Source: Candidatus Glassiibacteriota bacterium (GTDB lineage Bacteria > Gemmatimonadota > Glassbacteria > GWA2-58-10). Taken from it: 11,970 nt of DNA. Below are positions 1-7,189 of the stretch, piece after piece. A program made the translations under genes and the position numbers. Where the stretch lies: NCBI GenBank assembly GCA_016934095.1, contig JAFGTO010000144.1, forward strand, positions 1 through 11,970, written 5' to 3'. The stretch's first letter is position 1, and each line of letters starts with the position of its first letter. The notes beneath the pieces are model-generated. The model had not been told where the DNA came from, did not search any database, and saw nothing but the letters and a program-made list of their open reading frames with translations.

Positions 1-816
1 GACTATTTCGGCAACCACGGCCACTACGACCAGGGCAATGTCGAGGTCTTCCGGGATGAGCCGCTGCTGACCGAGGCCGGGGCCTACGTGGGAGGCTTCA
101 GCGGCTCCAACTTCCGCATGGATTTCTACCGCAAGTCTGTCTCGCACAACACCGTGCTGGTGGTGGACCCGGATGACCCCTCGGATGAGGGCGGCCAGCG
201 GGTCTACATGAACCAGTCGCTGGGGACCCTGCCAGACTACCTGGCGGACCCGGGCGCCGAGACCGGCGACATCATCGCTTACAGCCAGGGCCCGGAAGTC
301 TGCTACCTCAAGGCCGACCTCACCGCGGCCTACCCGCGAGACCGGGTGCAGCGGCTGACCCGCGAGCTGGCCTGGGTCGCCGACCGCTACCTGGTGGTCC
401 GCGACCGGGTGGTCCTGGCCGTGGAGGGTTTTATCCCCAAAGTGCTCTGGCACTGCCCGGTGTACCCCGAGGTCGGGAAGAGCGGTTTTACCTTGAAGCG
501 GGGGGGCAGCCGGGTTGCCTTCCAGTTGCTGGACCCCGGGGCCAGGAAAGTCGGGTGGGTGGAGGGCTACCGCGTGGGAGACAAACTCTGGGAGATGCCC
601 AGGGTGCCTGAGTACAGCGACCCCTGCGTGGGGAGGGTCGAGGTGGTGGGCGGGACCGGCCCGCTGGAGCAGGAGTTCATCCAGGTGCTGGACGTGGCCG
701 CACAGGGCGCCGGGAGCGGCCCCTCGCAGCTTTCCCGGGCGCCTGAGGGAGTCGAGATCAGGCTGCCGGACGGCAGGCGGCTGCTGCTGGCGGAAGAGGG
801 CGCGAGGCTGAGGTAG
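1..816 (+). CDS. Heparinase II/III-family protein, C-terminal part (5' end outside the window)
   Basis: The frame is open from the first base to the TAG at 814-816, giving 271 residues with no start in view; a GTG at 88 is internal because homologous-looking sequence precedes it. Residues 6-12 (HGHYDQG) followed by a strand, an acidic/Gly turn (EAGAY) and HNTVLV at 49-54 form the characteristic block of the heparinase II/III-like C-terminal domain (PF07940), in which the His-x-His-type and HNT segments are conserved. The remainder is beta-rich (for example the VADRYLVVRDRV strand pair near residues 117-128), as expected for the beta-sandwich that follows the catalytic toroid. Family members are polysaccharide lyases (PL12, 15, 17, 21 and others) acting on glycosaminoglycans, alginate or related uronic-acid polymers, usually secreted or periplasmic. 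Which substrate applies cannot be told because the catalytic toroid lies outside the window. The gene ends its transcription unit at the strong terminator 35 bases downstream. Confidence 0.85.
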   Translation, partial: DYFGNHGHYDQGNVEVFRDEPLLTEAGAYVGGFSGSNFRMDFYRKSVSHNTVLVVDPDDPSDEGGQRVYMNQSLGTLPDYLADPGAETGDIIAYSQGPEVCYLKADLTAAYPRDRVQRLTRELAWVADRYLVVRDRVVLAVEGFIPKVLWHCPVYPEVGKSGFTLKRGGSRVAFQLLDPGARKVGWVEGYRVGDKLWEMPRVPEYSDPCVGRVEVVGGTGPLEQEFIQVLDVAAQGAGSGPSQLSRAPEGVEIRLPDGRRLLLAEEGARLR

Positions 817-850
817 GAGGGGCGGAGTGTCAATAAGGAAGGAAGGGATT

Positions 851-897
851 GAAGGCTCCCCTTGAGCAAGGCTCAAGGGGAGCCTTCAGCTTTTTTT
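851..897 (+). terminator. Strong intrinsic terminator after the heparinase-like gene
   Basis: Bases 851-867 and 871-887 form a perfect 17-bp stem with a 3-base loop (AAG), followed after three bases by seven T residues at 891-897. The T run lies only on the downstream side for the + strand, so it is a one-way terminator for the gene ending at 816. On the opposite strand the stem is followed by a mixed sequence without a T run, so it should not efficiently terminate the leftward operon that ends at 1062. Confidence 0.93.
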
Positions 898-942
898 CAA
901 CGGCTCTCTATCCCGGATTATTCACAAATTAACGTAACACTC

Positions 943-1022
943 GTAGAGGCAGACCCCTGTGTCTGCCCGCTTTTTGAGAAAATATCATTGTTCAACGGGC
1001 GCACACAGGGGTGCGCCCCTAC
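943..1022. repeat. Pair of facing REP-like palindromes (BIME-like unit)
   Basis: Bases 943-969 match the reverse complement of 996-1022 at 22 of 27 positions, separated by a 26-base AT-rich spacer. Each arm is itself a hairpin: 948-954 with 961-967 (7 bp, loop CCCTGT) and 997-1004 with 1011-1018 (8 bp, loop ACAGGG). Four of the five mismatches between the arms are paired changes inside the stems (AG/CT in one arm, GC/GC in the other), so base pairing is kept while sequence differs. This is the architecture of REP sequences arranged as a BIME, which are dispersed in many genomes and often mobilised by a RAYT transposase. No such transposase is in the window and only this copy is seen here, so the dispersed nature is inferred. 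It may also help to end leftward transcription after 1062. Confidence 0.7.
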
Positions 1023-1061
1023 AAGAAGACGGACAAATTCCATTTTCATGAATAATCCCTG

Positions 1062-2438
1062 CTAAACTTCCACCTTCCTGGTCTTCTTATTAAACTTCAC
1101 CACCTTGCCGGTCTTGTAGGAAATGTTGCACATGTGCCCTACCAGGGCGGCGTGGTGGCCGAACGAGGCGGGCTCGATCGCCTTGCCCTGGCCGCGCGCG
1201 GCATCGAAGAAGTTGCGCAGGTGGGCAGTAGTCGAGCCTTCTCCTCTCTCGCCGCTGATCTCGAGCGGCTCCTCGGCCGTAGGCGGCGACTGGACCACCG
1301 GGCTCAGCTTGTCGTCGAGCTTCATGATCCCGGCGAACTCCTTGACAGTCTCTTTGGTCCAGCTCTCGGTGGGGTAGTTGTAGTTCTCGCGGCGCGGCTC
1401 ATAATAGTACTTCAGCCCTTCGCCCTCGTATTCCAGGGTGCCCTCGGTGCCGTAGATCACTATCGTCGGGCCGGAGTGGGCGTTGTTGGAGGTGGAGGTC
1501 AGCTTGAGGTTGAAACCCTTGTCCGGGTAGAAAGCCATGGCTTCCATCTGGTCCGGCACGTCTCGGTAGCCGCCGCCTTCCTTGTCCCAGCGGTAGATGT
1601 CGCCGAACGAGACCACTTTTTCCGGGGTCTCCACGCCCATCAGGTCGTGCACCGCGCCTACCAGGTGGACAAAGAGGTCCGTGGGCAGGCCGCCGGAGTA
1701 GTCCCAGAACAGCCGCCACTGGAAGAAGCGCTTGGGGTCGAAGTCGTACCACTTGGAATCCCCGATGAAGCGTTTCCAGTCCATAGTCTCCGGCGATGCA
1801 TCCGGCGGGATGGGGTAGTACCAGGCCCCGGTGGAGCTGTTGCGGTGGGTCCGGCCCTCGATCATGGTGATCTGGCCCAGGCGGCCGGAGCTGATGATTT
1901 CCTTGGCCTGGCCGACACAGGACATGCTCAGGTACTGGCTGCCTACCTGCACAACTTTCCCGTATTTCTTCTCGGCCTGGATGAACTCCTCGCCGTCCTC
2001 CCAGCGGTGGGTCATCGGCTTTTCCTGGTAGACATGCTTGCCGGCCTGCAGGCTCTCGACAAAGGTCCTCTTGTGCCAGTGGTCCGGCACGGCCAGCACC
2101 ACTGCGTCTACATCGCTGCGGGCCAGGATCTCCTGGTAATCCCTGGTGGTGAAGATATTCCGGCCCAGGTTCTCTTTGGCGCAGTCGAGGTGGCCCTGGT
2201 AGAGGTCGCAGACCGCCACCGGCTCCACCCCGGCCACGGGCAGGCTGGACTTATAGAGGATCGTGCCCCGGATGCCCACGCCGATGTAGCCCACACCCAC
2301 CCGGCCTGGAGCGGGCTGGACACCGTTGTTGAGCTGGGCTCGCACTTTTTTGGCTCCAGCGGCTATCCCGGCCGCCGAGGCGACCAGGGTGGTCTTGCCG
2401 AGGAACTCTCTGCGGGAAATGGGTCCATTGCTGGGCAT
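1062..2438 (-). CDS. Tat-exported Gfo/Idh/MocA-family oxidoreductase
   Basis: The 458-residue product starts with a twin-arginine signal (SRREFLGK, R9-R10) and an Ala/Gly-rich hydrophobic stretch, with a plausible cleavage site at VRA34-Q35, so it is probably exported folded with its cofactor. A Rossmann nucleotide-binding motif follows (GVGYIGVGIRG at 48-58), with the acidic end of the second strand at CD77-78 and the family's EKP signature at 139-141. The C-terminal substrate domain carries GGLPTDLFVHLV (249-260), resembling the GG-x3-D-x3-H segment typical of the family. Such proteins are NAD(P)-dependent sugar or inositol dehydrogenases, or carry a bound nucleotide that recycles on the enzyme, as in periplasmic glycosidases and glucose-fructose oxidoreductase; the Tat signal favours a tightly bound cofactor. 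ATG is at 2436-2438 with AAGGAG six bases upstream (complement of 2445-2450). It lies 36 bases after the GH94-like gene and is probably co-transcribed with it. The sugar substrate is unknown. Confidence 0.9.
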   Translation of the reverse strand: MPSNGPISRREFLGKTTLVASAAGIAAGAKKVRAQLNNGVQPAPGRVGVGYIGVGIRGTILYKSSLPVAGVEPVAVCDLYQGHLDCAKENLGRNIFTTRDYQEILARSDVDAVVLAVPDHWHKRTFVESLQAGKHVYQEKPMTHRWEDGEEFIQAEKKYGKVVQVGSQYLSMSCVGQAKEIISSGRLGQITMIEGRTHRNSSTGAWYYPIPPDASPETMDWKRFIGDSKWYDFDPKRFFQWRLFWDYSGGLPTDLFVHLVGAVHDLMGVETPEKVVSFGDIYRWDKEGGGYRDVPDQMEAMAFYPDKGFNLKLTSTSNNAHSGPTIVIYGTEGTLEYEGEGLKYYYEPRRENYNYPTESWTKETVKEFAGIMKLDDKLSPVVQSPPTAEEPLEISGERGEGSTTAHLRNFFDAARGQGKAIEPASFGHHAALVGHMCNISYKTGKVVKFNKKTRKVEV

Positions 2439-2474
2439 GGCTCGCTCCTTGTTTGGAATAATGGAAAGGGTCCG

Positions 2475-4784
2475 TTACAACAGTACTTTTACCTCGTGCG
2501 TTCTCCCGTCATCCAGCACCGGCAGCAGGTTGCCCTCCACCGGGAGGCCATCCAGCTCCACCGACTTTACCCCGGTCTGCCTGCCCTCCGGGTTCTCCAC
2601 TGCCACCCGGTAGCGCGCCCCCCGGAAAGTGCGCTGCATCGAGACCTGCTTCCAGTGCGAGGGCAGGCAGGGGTCTACCAGCAGGCCCTGGTAGTCCGCC
2701 CGCACTCCGATCATGCAGGAGGTCAGCGCCTTGAACAGCCAGTCCCCGGTCCCGGTGATCCAGGAATAAAGGATCTGGCCCGGCCGGGGGTGTTCCGGGC
2801 CGTAGTACATGTTGGTCACCATGTACGGCGGGCAGCCGGAGTGGGTGCAGGGATTGGACGGGTTGTCGGGCAGGATTTTCATCATCGAGGAAAACGCCCG
2901 GTCCCCGCGCCCGATAAAGGTGTCGGCCACGATCTTGAACGCGGTGCCGTGGCAGTAAGGCGAGGCGTTCTCCCACATGCCGGGCTCGAACATGGTCAGC
3001 CGGCCAATACCGGGATTGCGCTTGCGGTAGGCGGGGGTCAGCACCAGGGAACCGTAATCGCACTCGAGCAGGTTGTCGATAGTGTCCAGGATGCTGGTGA
3101 GCCTGTCCCCTCTGGCGATACCGGCCAGGATGGCCCAGGCCTGGGAGTTGAGGTAGATCCTGCCCTCTTTTTCGCTGTGGCTGCCTACCGGCTCGCCGTT
3201 GTCGGTGTAGCCCTGGAGGTACCAGGCGCCGTCCCAGGCGTTTTCCTGGACCGCCTGGTCCAGGCGGGCGGCGCGCCCGGAGAGCTCCTGTTCCAGGGTG
3301 CTGTCCCTGATCACGTTACGCACGATCTCGAGGGCGCGGTTTATGGCGAAGATCATGGCGATGGTGGTCCAGGCCGACTCTCCCTTGCCGCCTTTGCCCA
3401 GCCAGTTGAGCGAGTCGTTCCAGTCGCCGTCCCGGGCGCGGATCAAGCCGTGGCTGCCCAGGTCCTCGCTCGAGCGGCGGATGGCCTGGAGAGTGTGTTC
3501 CCAGACAGTCCCCCTGCCCTTGTCGAAATAGGGCACCACCGTGTCGAGGAAGTCATAGTCGCCGGTTTCCTTGAGGTAGCTGTCCACTGCCGGAGCGATC
3601 CACACCGGGCCGTCCGAGTAGTGGTGGTCGTCCACCGGGTTCCAGCTTCGCAGCGTATGGCCGTCCGAGTACTGGGCGGCCAGCGATTCGGTTATTTTCT
3701 GCCTTGCGCCCTCCGGGTCGTAGGAGCTTACCGCCCAGGCCGCCTGCAGCACATCCCTGAAACCCCGGCCGGTGTCGGTGCCTACCTCGGTATGGAGCTG
3801 GATGGCGCGCTTGATCCAGCCGTTGAAAAGGTAGTTCAGGCGCTCGTCCGGAGTGTCCACCACCACGGTCTCGTACTTGGCCGCCAGGTTCGTGCGCATC
3901 GCCGTAAAGAGTCTTTCCACCGCCCCGGGAGCGAAAATGCTCCTGCAGATGGCCCGCGTGGTCTCAAGCGAGTCCGTGGAGCCGATAGCCACGTTGAACC
4001 CGGCGGCTTCCCCGGGCTGCAGCTCCAGGGCGTGCTCCAGGGCGCCGACCATTTTCTCGCAGGCGACCAGGCTGTCGCCCATGCGCCCCTCCACCACCGC
4101 CCGCGGGACCGATACCGTGCCGAGGTTGCCGAGGAACTCTCTGCGGCTGGAGTCGAACCCGCTCGGCTGGCGGTCGCTGGCTATGAAGCCGCTGAAACGC
4201 TCGTGCGGGCGCTCGGGGGCCCCGTTGAAACAGCTCAGGGCGTTGAACTCCTTGTCGTACTTCCCGGTAAGGGCGCTGTGGTAGTCGCAGTATTCCTGGT
4301 AGCCGGTGAGCAGCCAGTCGATGAAACTGTAGAACCGGATGCGCCGGGTGCGGTCGCTCAGGTTTTTCAGCCGCACGCTCCAGAGCTCGGCCTCGAGTTT
4401 CTCCGGCACGAATACACGCAGGGTGGTCTCGACCCCGAAGTTCGAGGCCTCCAGCACGGAATAGCCGAGTCCGTGTCGGCAGCGGAACGAATCCGGCCTG
4501 ACCCGGCTTACCGGGTAGAACCCCGGACTCCAGAACTCGCCGCTCTCATCATCCCTCAGGTAGAAATGGCGGTTCTGGTCGCGTACCATCAGGCAGCGGA
4601 CTTCCGGGTGCATGTACTGCATCGGACGCCCGGTGAAACCGCCGATACCCGCCATCTGCTGGCTCACCGAGGAGATGAAGCGGTCGTTCCAGAAGTAGTT
4701 GATCAGGGGAATGGCTGTATCGTACTCGGTAACCACGAATTCGGTGCCGTTCTTGTCGAAATAGCCGAAGCTGGATTTGATCAT
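2475..4784 (-). CDS. GH94-type disaccharide/oligosaccharide phosphorylase
   Basis: The 769-residue protein opens with the pattern of cellobiose and chitobiose phosphorylases (FGYFD, then WSPGFYPV near 85-92 and RCRHGLGY at 101-108). The middle holds a linker (ERLNYLFNGW at 314-323), GRGFRDVLQ (339-347), SWNPVDDHHYSDGPVW (380-395) and an alpha/alpha-toroid segment ending in DGDWNDSLNW (452-461). The DWND motif carries the catalytic general-acid Asp in GH94. These enzymes cleave a beta-linked disaccharide or oligosaccharide with inorganic phosphate, releasing a sugar 1-phosphate. There is no signal peptide, so action in the cytoplasm on an imported sugar is expected. The length is slightly below the roughly 800 residues usual for cellobiose phosphorylase. 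ATG at 4782-4784 has AAAGGAA nine bases upstream (complement of 4794-4800). It is the first gene of a leftward operon with the Gfo/Idh/MocA gene. Substrate specificity cannot be read from sequence alone; a related phosphorylase family is the main alternative. Confidence 0.88.
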   Translation of the reverse strand: MIKSSFGYFDKNGTEFVVTEYDTAIPLINYFWNDRFISSVSQQMAGIGGFTGRPMQYMHPEVRCLMVRDQNRHFYLRDDESGEFWSPGFYPVSRVRPDSFRCRHGLGYSVLEASNFGVETTLRVFVPEKLEAELWSVRLKNLSDRTRRIRFYSFIDWLLTGYQEYCDYHSALTGKYDKEFNALSCFNGAPERPHERFSGFIASDRQPSGFDSSRREFLGNLGTVSVPRAVVEGRMGDSLVACEKMVGALEHALELQPGEAAGFNVAIGSTDSLETTRAICRSIFAPGAVERLFTAMRTNLAAKYETVVVDTPDERLNYLFNGWIKRAIQLHTEVGTDTGRGFRDVLQAAWAVSSYDPEGARQKITESLAAQYSDGHTLRSWNPVDDHHYSDGPVWIAPAVDSYLKETGDYDFLDTVVPYFDKGRGTVWEHTLQAIRRSSEDLGSHGLIRARDGDWNDSLNWLGKGGKGESAWTTIAMIFAINRALEIVRNVIRDSTLEQELSGRAARLDQAVQENAWDGAWYLQGYTDNGEPVGSHSEKEGRIYLNSQAWAILAGIARGDRLTSILDTIDNLLECDYGSLVLTPAYRKRNPGIGRLTMFEPGMWENASPYCHGTAFKIVADTFIGRGDRAFSSMMKILPDNPSNPCTHSGCPPYMVTNMYYGPEHPRPGQILYSWITGTGDWLFKALTSCMIGVRADYQGLLVDPCLPSHWKQVSMQRTFRGARYRVAVENPEGRQTGVKSVELDGLPVEGNLLPVLDDGRTHEVKVLL

Positions 4785-5052
4785 TGCCTGCGGTTCCTTT
4801 TGTTTCTTGGCGAACAGTTACGGAATAATCGGATTAACGGTCGGGACCTGGTTAAATGCAGCTTGCCGATAAAGAGCTTGAATAAGCTCAGGCAAAATAG
4901 TAAAATTTATCCTGAATATCCAGTCTTTATCGCCATCCGCAAATAATCCTGTGCCCGGAAGCCTGTTTGGAAGATAATGAGTCGGGGTTCCCCGCTTCCC
5001 GCAGGTCGTGCGGCCGGGCTTGCACGGGTCAAACACGAAGGAGGCCGGCAAG
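4785..5052. promoter_or_regulatory. Divergent intergenic region with inverted repeat (candidate shared promoter/operator)
   Basis: This 268-base spacer separates the leftward GH94 operon from the rightward transglutaminase-like operon and is clearly more AT-rich than the flanking genes, mainly at 4801-4980. A perfect inverted repeat lies inside (4874-4879 with 4884-4889, loop GAAT) and is enclosed by a second short complementary pair, TGCC 4864-4867 with GGCA 4891-4894. For the leftward gene, TTGCCT (complement of 4890-4895) is a possible -35 whose spacer would be occupied by the repeat, but the matching -10 is poor. For the rightward gene, GATAAT at 4973-4978 is a possible -10 without a good -35. 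The position suggests an operator controlling both operons. Promoter positions are guesses; only the repeat is certain. The frames that run through here on both strands have no coding signature. Confidence 0.4.
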
Positions 5053-7116
5053 ATGCTCAAAAACGTATTTATCCCGGTTCTTTCAGCTTTAATCCTGTTT
5101 TCACATTCTTTCCTCCTGGGGCAGAATATCAAGGTCCTGCCGGGCTCCGGACCGGATGCCACCGAGCTGAAAAGCCTGGTGCGCTCACTCACCGCCGGTT
5201 GCAGCGGCGACCAGGAAAAGATGGTCGCCCTCTGGGCCTTTATCACCCGGAACCCCTTTTATCACTGGTGCGAGGCCAGGGAAGGCAGGGAAGCCACCGG
5301 CGAGTACGGTATAGTCTACGACCCGATCAAGGCTTTTAACGTGTATGGGACAGTGATCTGCTACCAGGTGGCGGACCTGCTCTCCAACATGGCGCAGGAA
5401 GCCGGTATCCCGGCCAGGACCAGGGGTTTCCCCTACAAGCACAAGGTCATGGAGGCCTATTACGACGGGGCCTGGCACCTGTTCGATGCCCAGTACGACT
5501 GCCAGGCGATCTATTACAAGCCGGATGGCAGGACCGTGGCGAGCCTGAACGAGGTGGACTCGGACCCCGAGCGCTACCTGCTGCACCAGGAGCACCCCTC
5601 GGACCCGTTTTTCCAGTTCGAGAAGTTCGGCGGCAATATCTGGCCCTGGGAGACTCGCCGCTGGGTGATAGACAACTGGTACGAGGCTTTCGAGACCTCC
5701 GAGCTCGGCCAGTACCACCCCTTCGACTGCCAGGGGCACACGGTCAAGATCTCCCTGCGCAGGGGAGAGAAGCTGGTCCGCTACTGGGACAACCAGGGCA
5801 AGTGGTTCTGCAGCCCCGAGCTCTTCCGGCACTGGAACCGGGATTTGACCCAGCGCTGGGTGGCCCTGGGCCCCCACGACCCGAGGAATCCCCGGAACAC
5901 CTATGCCAACGGCTGGCTGATTTACCGCCCGGACTGGGAGGCGAGCGGGGATAATTTCCTGGACGGGCTGTACGCGGGCGAAAACTACCGGCTAAGCGGG
6001 GGAAGGGTTCATCCGGCGGGGCCGGGAAGGGCAAGGGTCTGTTTCCGGGTCGGCAGCCCTTACCTGCTGGTGGGGCATCCCAACCGCCTGGCTGTGGATG
6101 GCGATTCCGAGGGCGGCTGCCTTTTCCGGGCGGACTTTTTCCGGGCCGATAACCGGGCCCGGGCCGGGGTCGAGCTCTCCACTGACAACGGGGTCACCTG
6201 GGAGCCTGTCTGGCAGGACACCCTGACCGGCGGCCACCCGGTCGAGCTGGACCTGACCAGCCGGGTGGAAGGCCGCTACGGGTACCTGCTGAGGGTCGAG
6301 CTGGAAGCCGAAAACCCCGGGGACGTTTCTTTCGGCAGGATGGAGCTGAAAAACAGCCTTTTCTATTCGCCCGTCCTGTTGCCGGCGGTCTCCGGGGGCG
6401 AGAACAGTTTTACCGTGGAGCTCTGCGAGCCCGCGGAACAGCTCTGCCTGGAGCCGGATTTCTCGAGCCTCGAGTCGCTGAAACAATACTGTTTCTCGAT
6501 GGACAACCTGGAGTTCGGAGACCATTTCACCCGCCGCCTGAGCCCGCCGCAGGGACAGGCTGGTTCCCTGGTGGTGGAGGTCGACCCCCCGGGTGATGGG
6601 CTTATCCTATGGATGACTGTCTACGGGTCTTTCGGGGTCGATCCCCAGGCAGGGGAGAAAGATTTCCTGCAGATCCTCTATGCTGAAAATTCGCCGGAGA
6701 ACTGGCAGGTCCTCTGGGAGGCCTCTACCGGCGAGCTGGACCGGACCTGGCTGACAACCCCCGATGAAGGGGACAGGCCCCCGCTGGCGGAGCACTGGCG
6801 CTTCGACAAGTCGGTGGAAGCCCGCCCCGAAAAGCCCTGTCAGAAATGCTACGTCAAATACCGGATAACCCGCAACCACCGTCTCTCGCTGAATTACCTC
6901 CGGGTCTACGCCTATTACCAGCCGGACCGTCCCGCTGGCGTCCCCGGCCCGCATGAGATACTGGTTACCCATAACTGGCTGGAGGACGGCGAGCCGCGCT
7001 CCCACAGCGAGACCCCGGGCTCCGCCAGGCACGACTACGTAGTGAGGGCCTCCGGCAGCAAGGTGGTCAACGAGTCGATCGTCATCGAGGTGGAAAACAA
7101 GGGCGCCCGCAGGTAA
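5053..7116 (+). CDS. Secreted transglutaminase-like domain protein
   Basis: I chose ATG 5053 over the in-frame GTG at 5008: AAGGAGG at 5038-5044 sits eight bases before it, and the product then begins with a clean signal peptide (MLKN, a hydrophobic core at about 5-22, ending near LLGQ24). That gives 687 residues. Residues about 40-160 form a transglutaminase-like fold: Cys103 in VICYQVADLL, the helix leading to GIPARTRGF, His130 in KHKVMEAYYDGAWHLFD, and Asp145 in FDAQYD, a complete Cys-His-Asp triad. In this superfamily the fold acts as a cysteine protease, peptidase, amidase or crosslinker, and some members are structural. The rest is beta-rich and unassigned, with a single Asp-box-like motif STDNGVTW (376-383). 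A CxxC-type pair (CQKC) lies near the C-terminus. It is first in a rightward operon with the PL26-like gene 73 bases downstream, suggesting a shared role in polymer or glycoprotein breakdown. The actual reaction is unknown. Confidence 0.8.
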   Translation: MLKNVFIPVLSALILFSHSFLLGQNIKVLPGSGPDATELKSLVRSLTAGCSGDQEKMVALWAFITRNPFYHWCEAREGREATGEYGIVYDPIKAFNVYGTVICYQVADLLSNMAQEAGIPARTRGFPYKHKVMEAYYDGAWHLFDAQYDCQAIYYKPDGRTVASLNEVDSDPERYLLHQEHPSDPFFQFEKFGGNIWPWETRRWVIDNWYEAFETSELGQYHPFDCQGHTVKISLRRGEKLVRYWDNQGKWFCSPELFRHWNRDLTQRWVALGPHDPRNPRNTYANGWLIYRPDWEASGDNFLDGLYAGENYRLSGGRVHPAGPGRARVCFRVGSPYLLVGHPNRLAVDGDSEGGCLFRADFFRADNRARAGVELSTDNGVTWEPVWQDTLTGGHPVELDLTSRVEGRYGYLLRVELEAENPGDVSFGRMELKNSLFYSPVLLPAVSGGENSFTVELCEPAEQLCLEPDFSSLESLKQYCFSMDNLEFGDHFTRRLSPPQGQAGSLVVEVDPPGDGLILWMTVYGSFGVDPQAGEKDFLQILYAENSPENWQVLWEASTGELDRTWLTTPDEGDRPPLAEHWRFDKSVEARPEKPCQKCYVKYRITRNHRLSLNYLRVYAYYQPDRPAGVPGPHEILVTHNWLEDGEPRSHSETPGSARHDYVVRASGSKVVNESIVIEVENKGARR

Positions 7117-7135
7117 AAGTCCTCTATTCCCGCAC

Positions 7136-7158
7136 AGGGCGGGGGCAGGCCCCGCCCT
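7136..7158 (+). promoter_or_regulatory. Intergenic stem-loop between the transglutaminase-like and PL26-like genes
   Basis: Bases 7136-7144 and 7150-7158 form a perfect 9-bp, very GC-rich stem with loop GCAGG, in the 73-base gap between the two genes. A competing pairing is possible between GGCAGG (7144-7149) and CCTGCC (7163-7168). No T run follows, so it does not look like an intrinsic terminator. It may be an mRNA processing or stability element that sets unequal amounts of the two products; this role is inference. Confidence 0.5.
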
Positions 7159-7189
7159 GAACCTGCCACCAGCTATCCAGGCGGAGAAA

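Noticed and set aside
862..1065. A 67-codon + strand frame after the heparinase-like gene.
   Set aside because: It runs through the terminator stem and both REP-like hairpins, and has no ribosome binding site or protein signature.
4126..4146. A 21-base exact direct repeat shared with 2395-2415, encoding RREFLG in frame in both leftward genes, which suggested a duplicated Tat motif or recombination.
   Set aside because: In the first gene it is the N-terminal Tat motif; in the GH94-like gene it is internal and resembles the RE-x-FLG-type segment commonly found at that place in GH94 proteins. The flanks do not match, so chance convergence with shared codon bias is the simplest explanation.
1134..4946. 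A 1270-codon open frame on the + strand across the two leftward genes.
   Set aside because: It is antisense to two genes with clear family motifs and good ribosome binding sites. Its product is a low-complexity run of Val, Ala, Gly, His and Arg, as expected from the complement of GC-rich coding sequence.
5008..5052. The upstream GTG start for the transglutaminase-like protein.
   Set aside because: It adds a polar stretch in front of the signal peptide and has no ribosome binding site, while AAGGAGG is ideally placed for ATG 5053.
7136..7158. The GC-rich hairpin as an intrinsic terminator between the two rightward genes.
   Set aside because: No T run follows the stem and the downstream gene lies close by on the same strand, so an operon with an internal RNA element is more likely.
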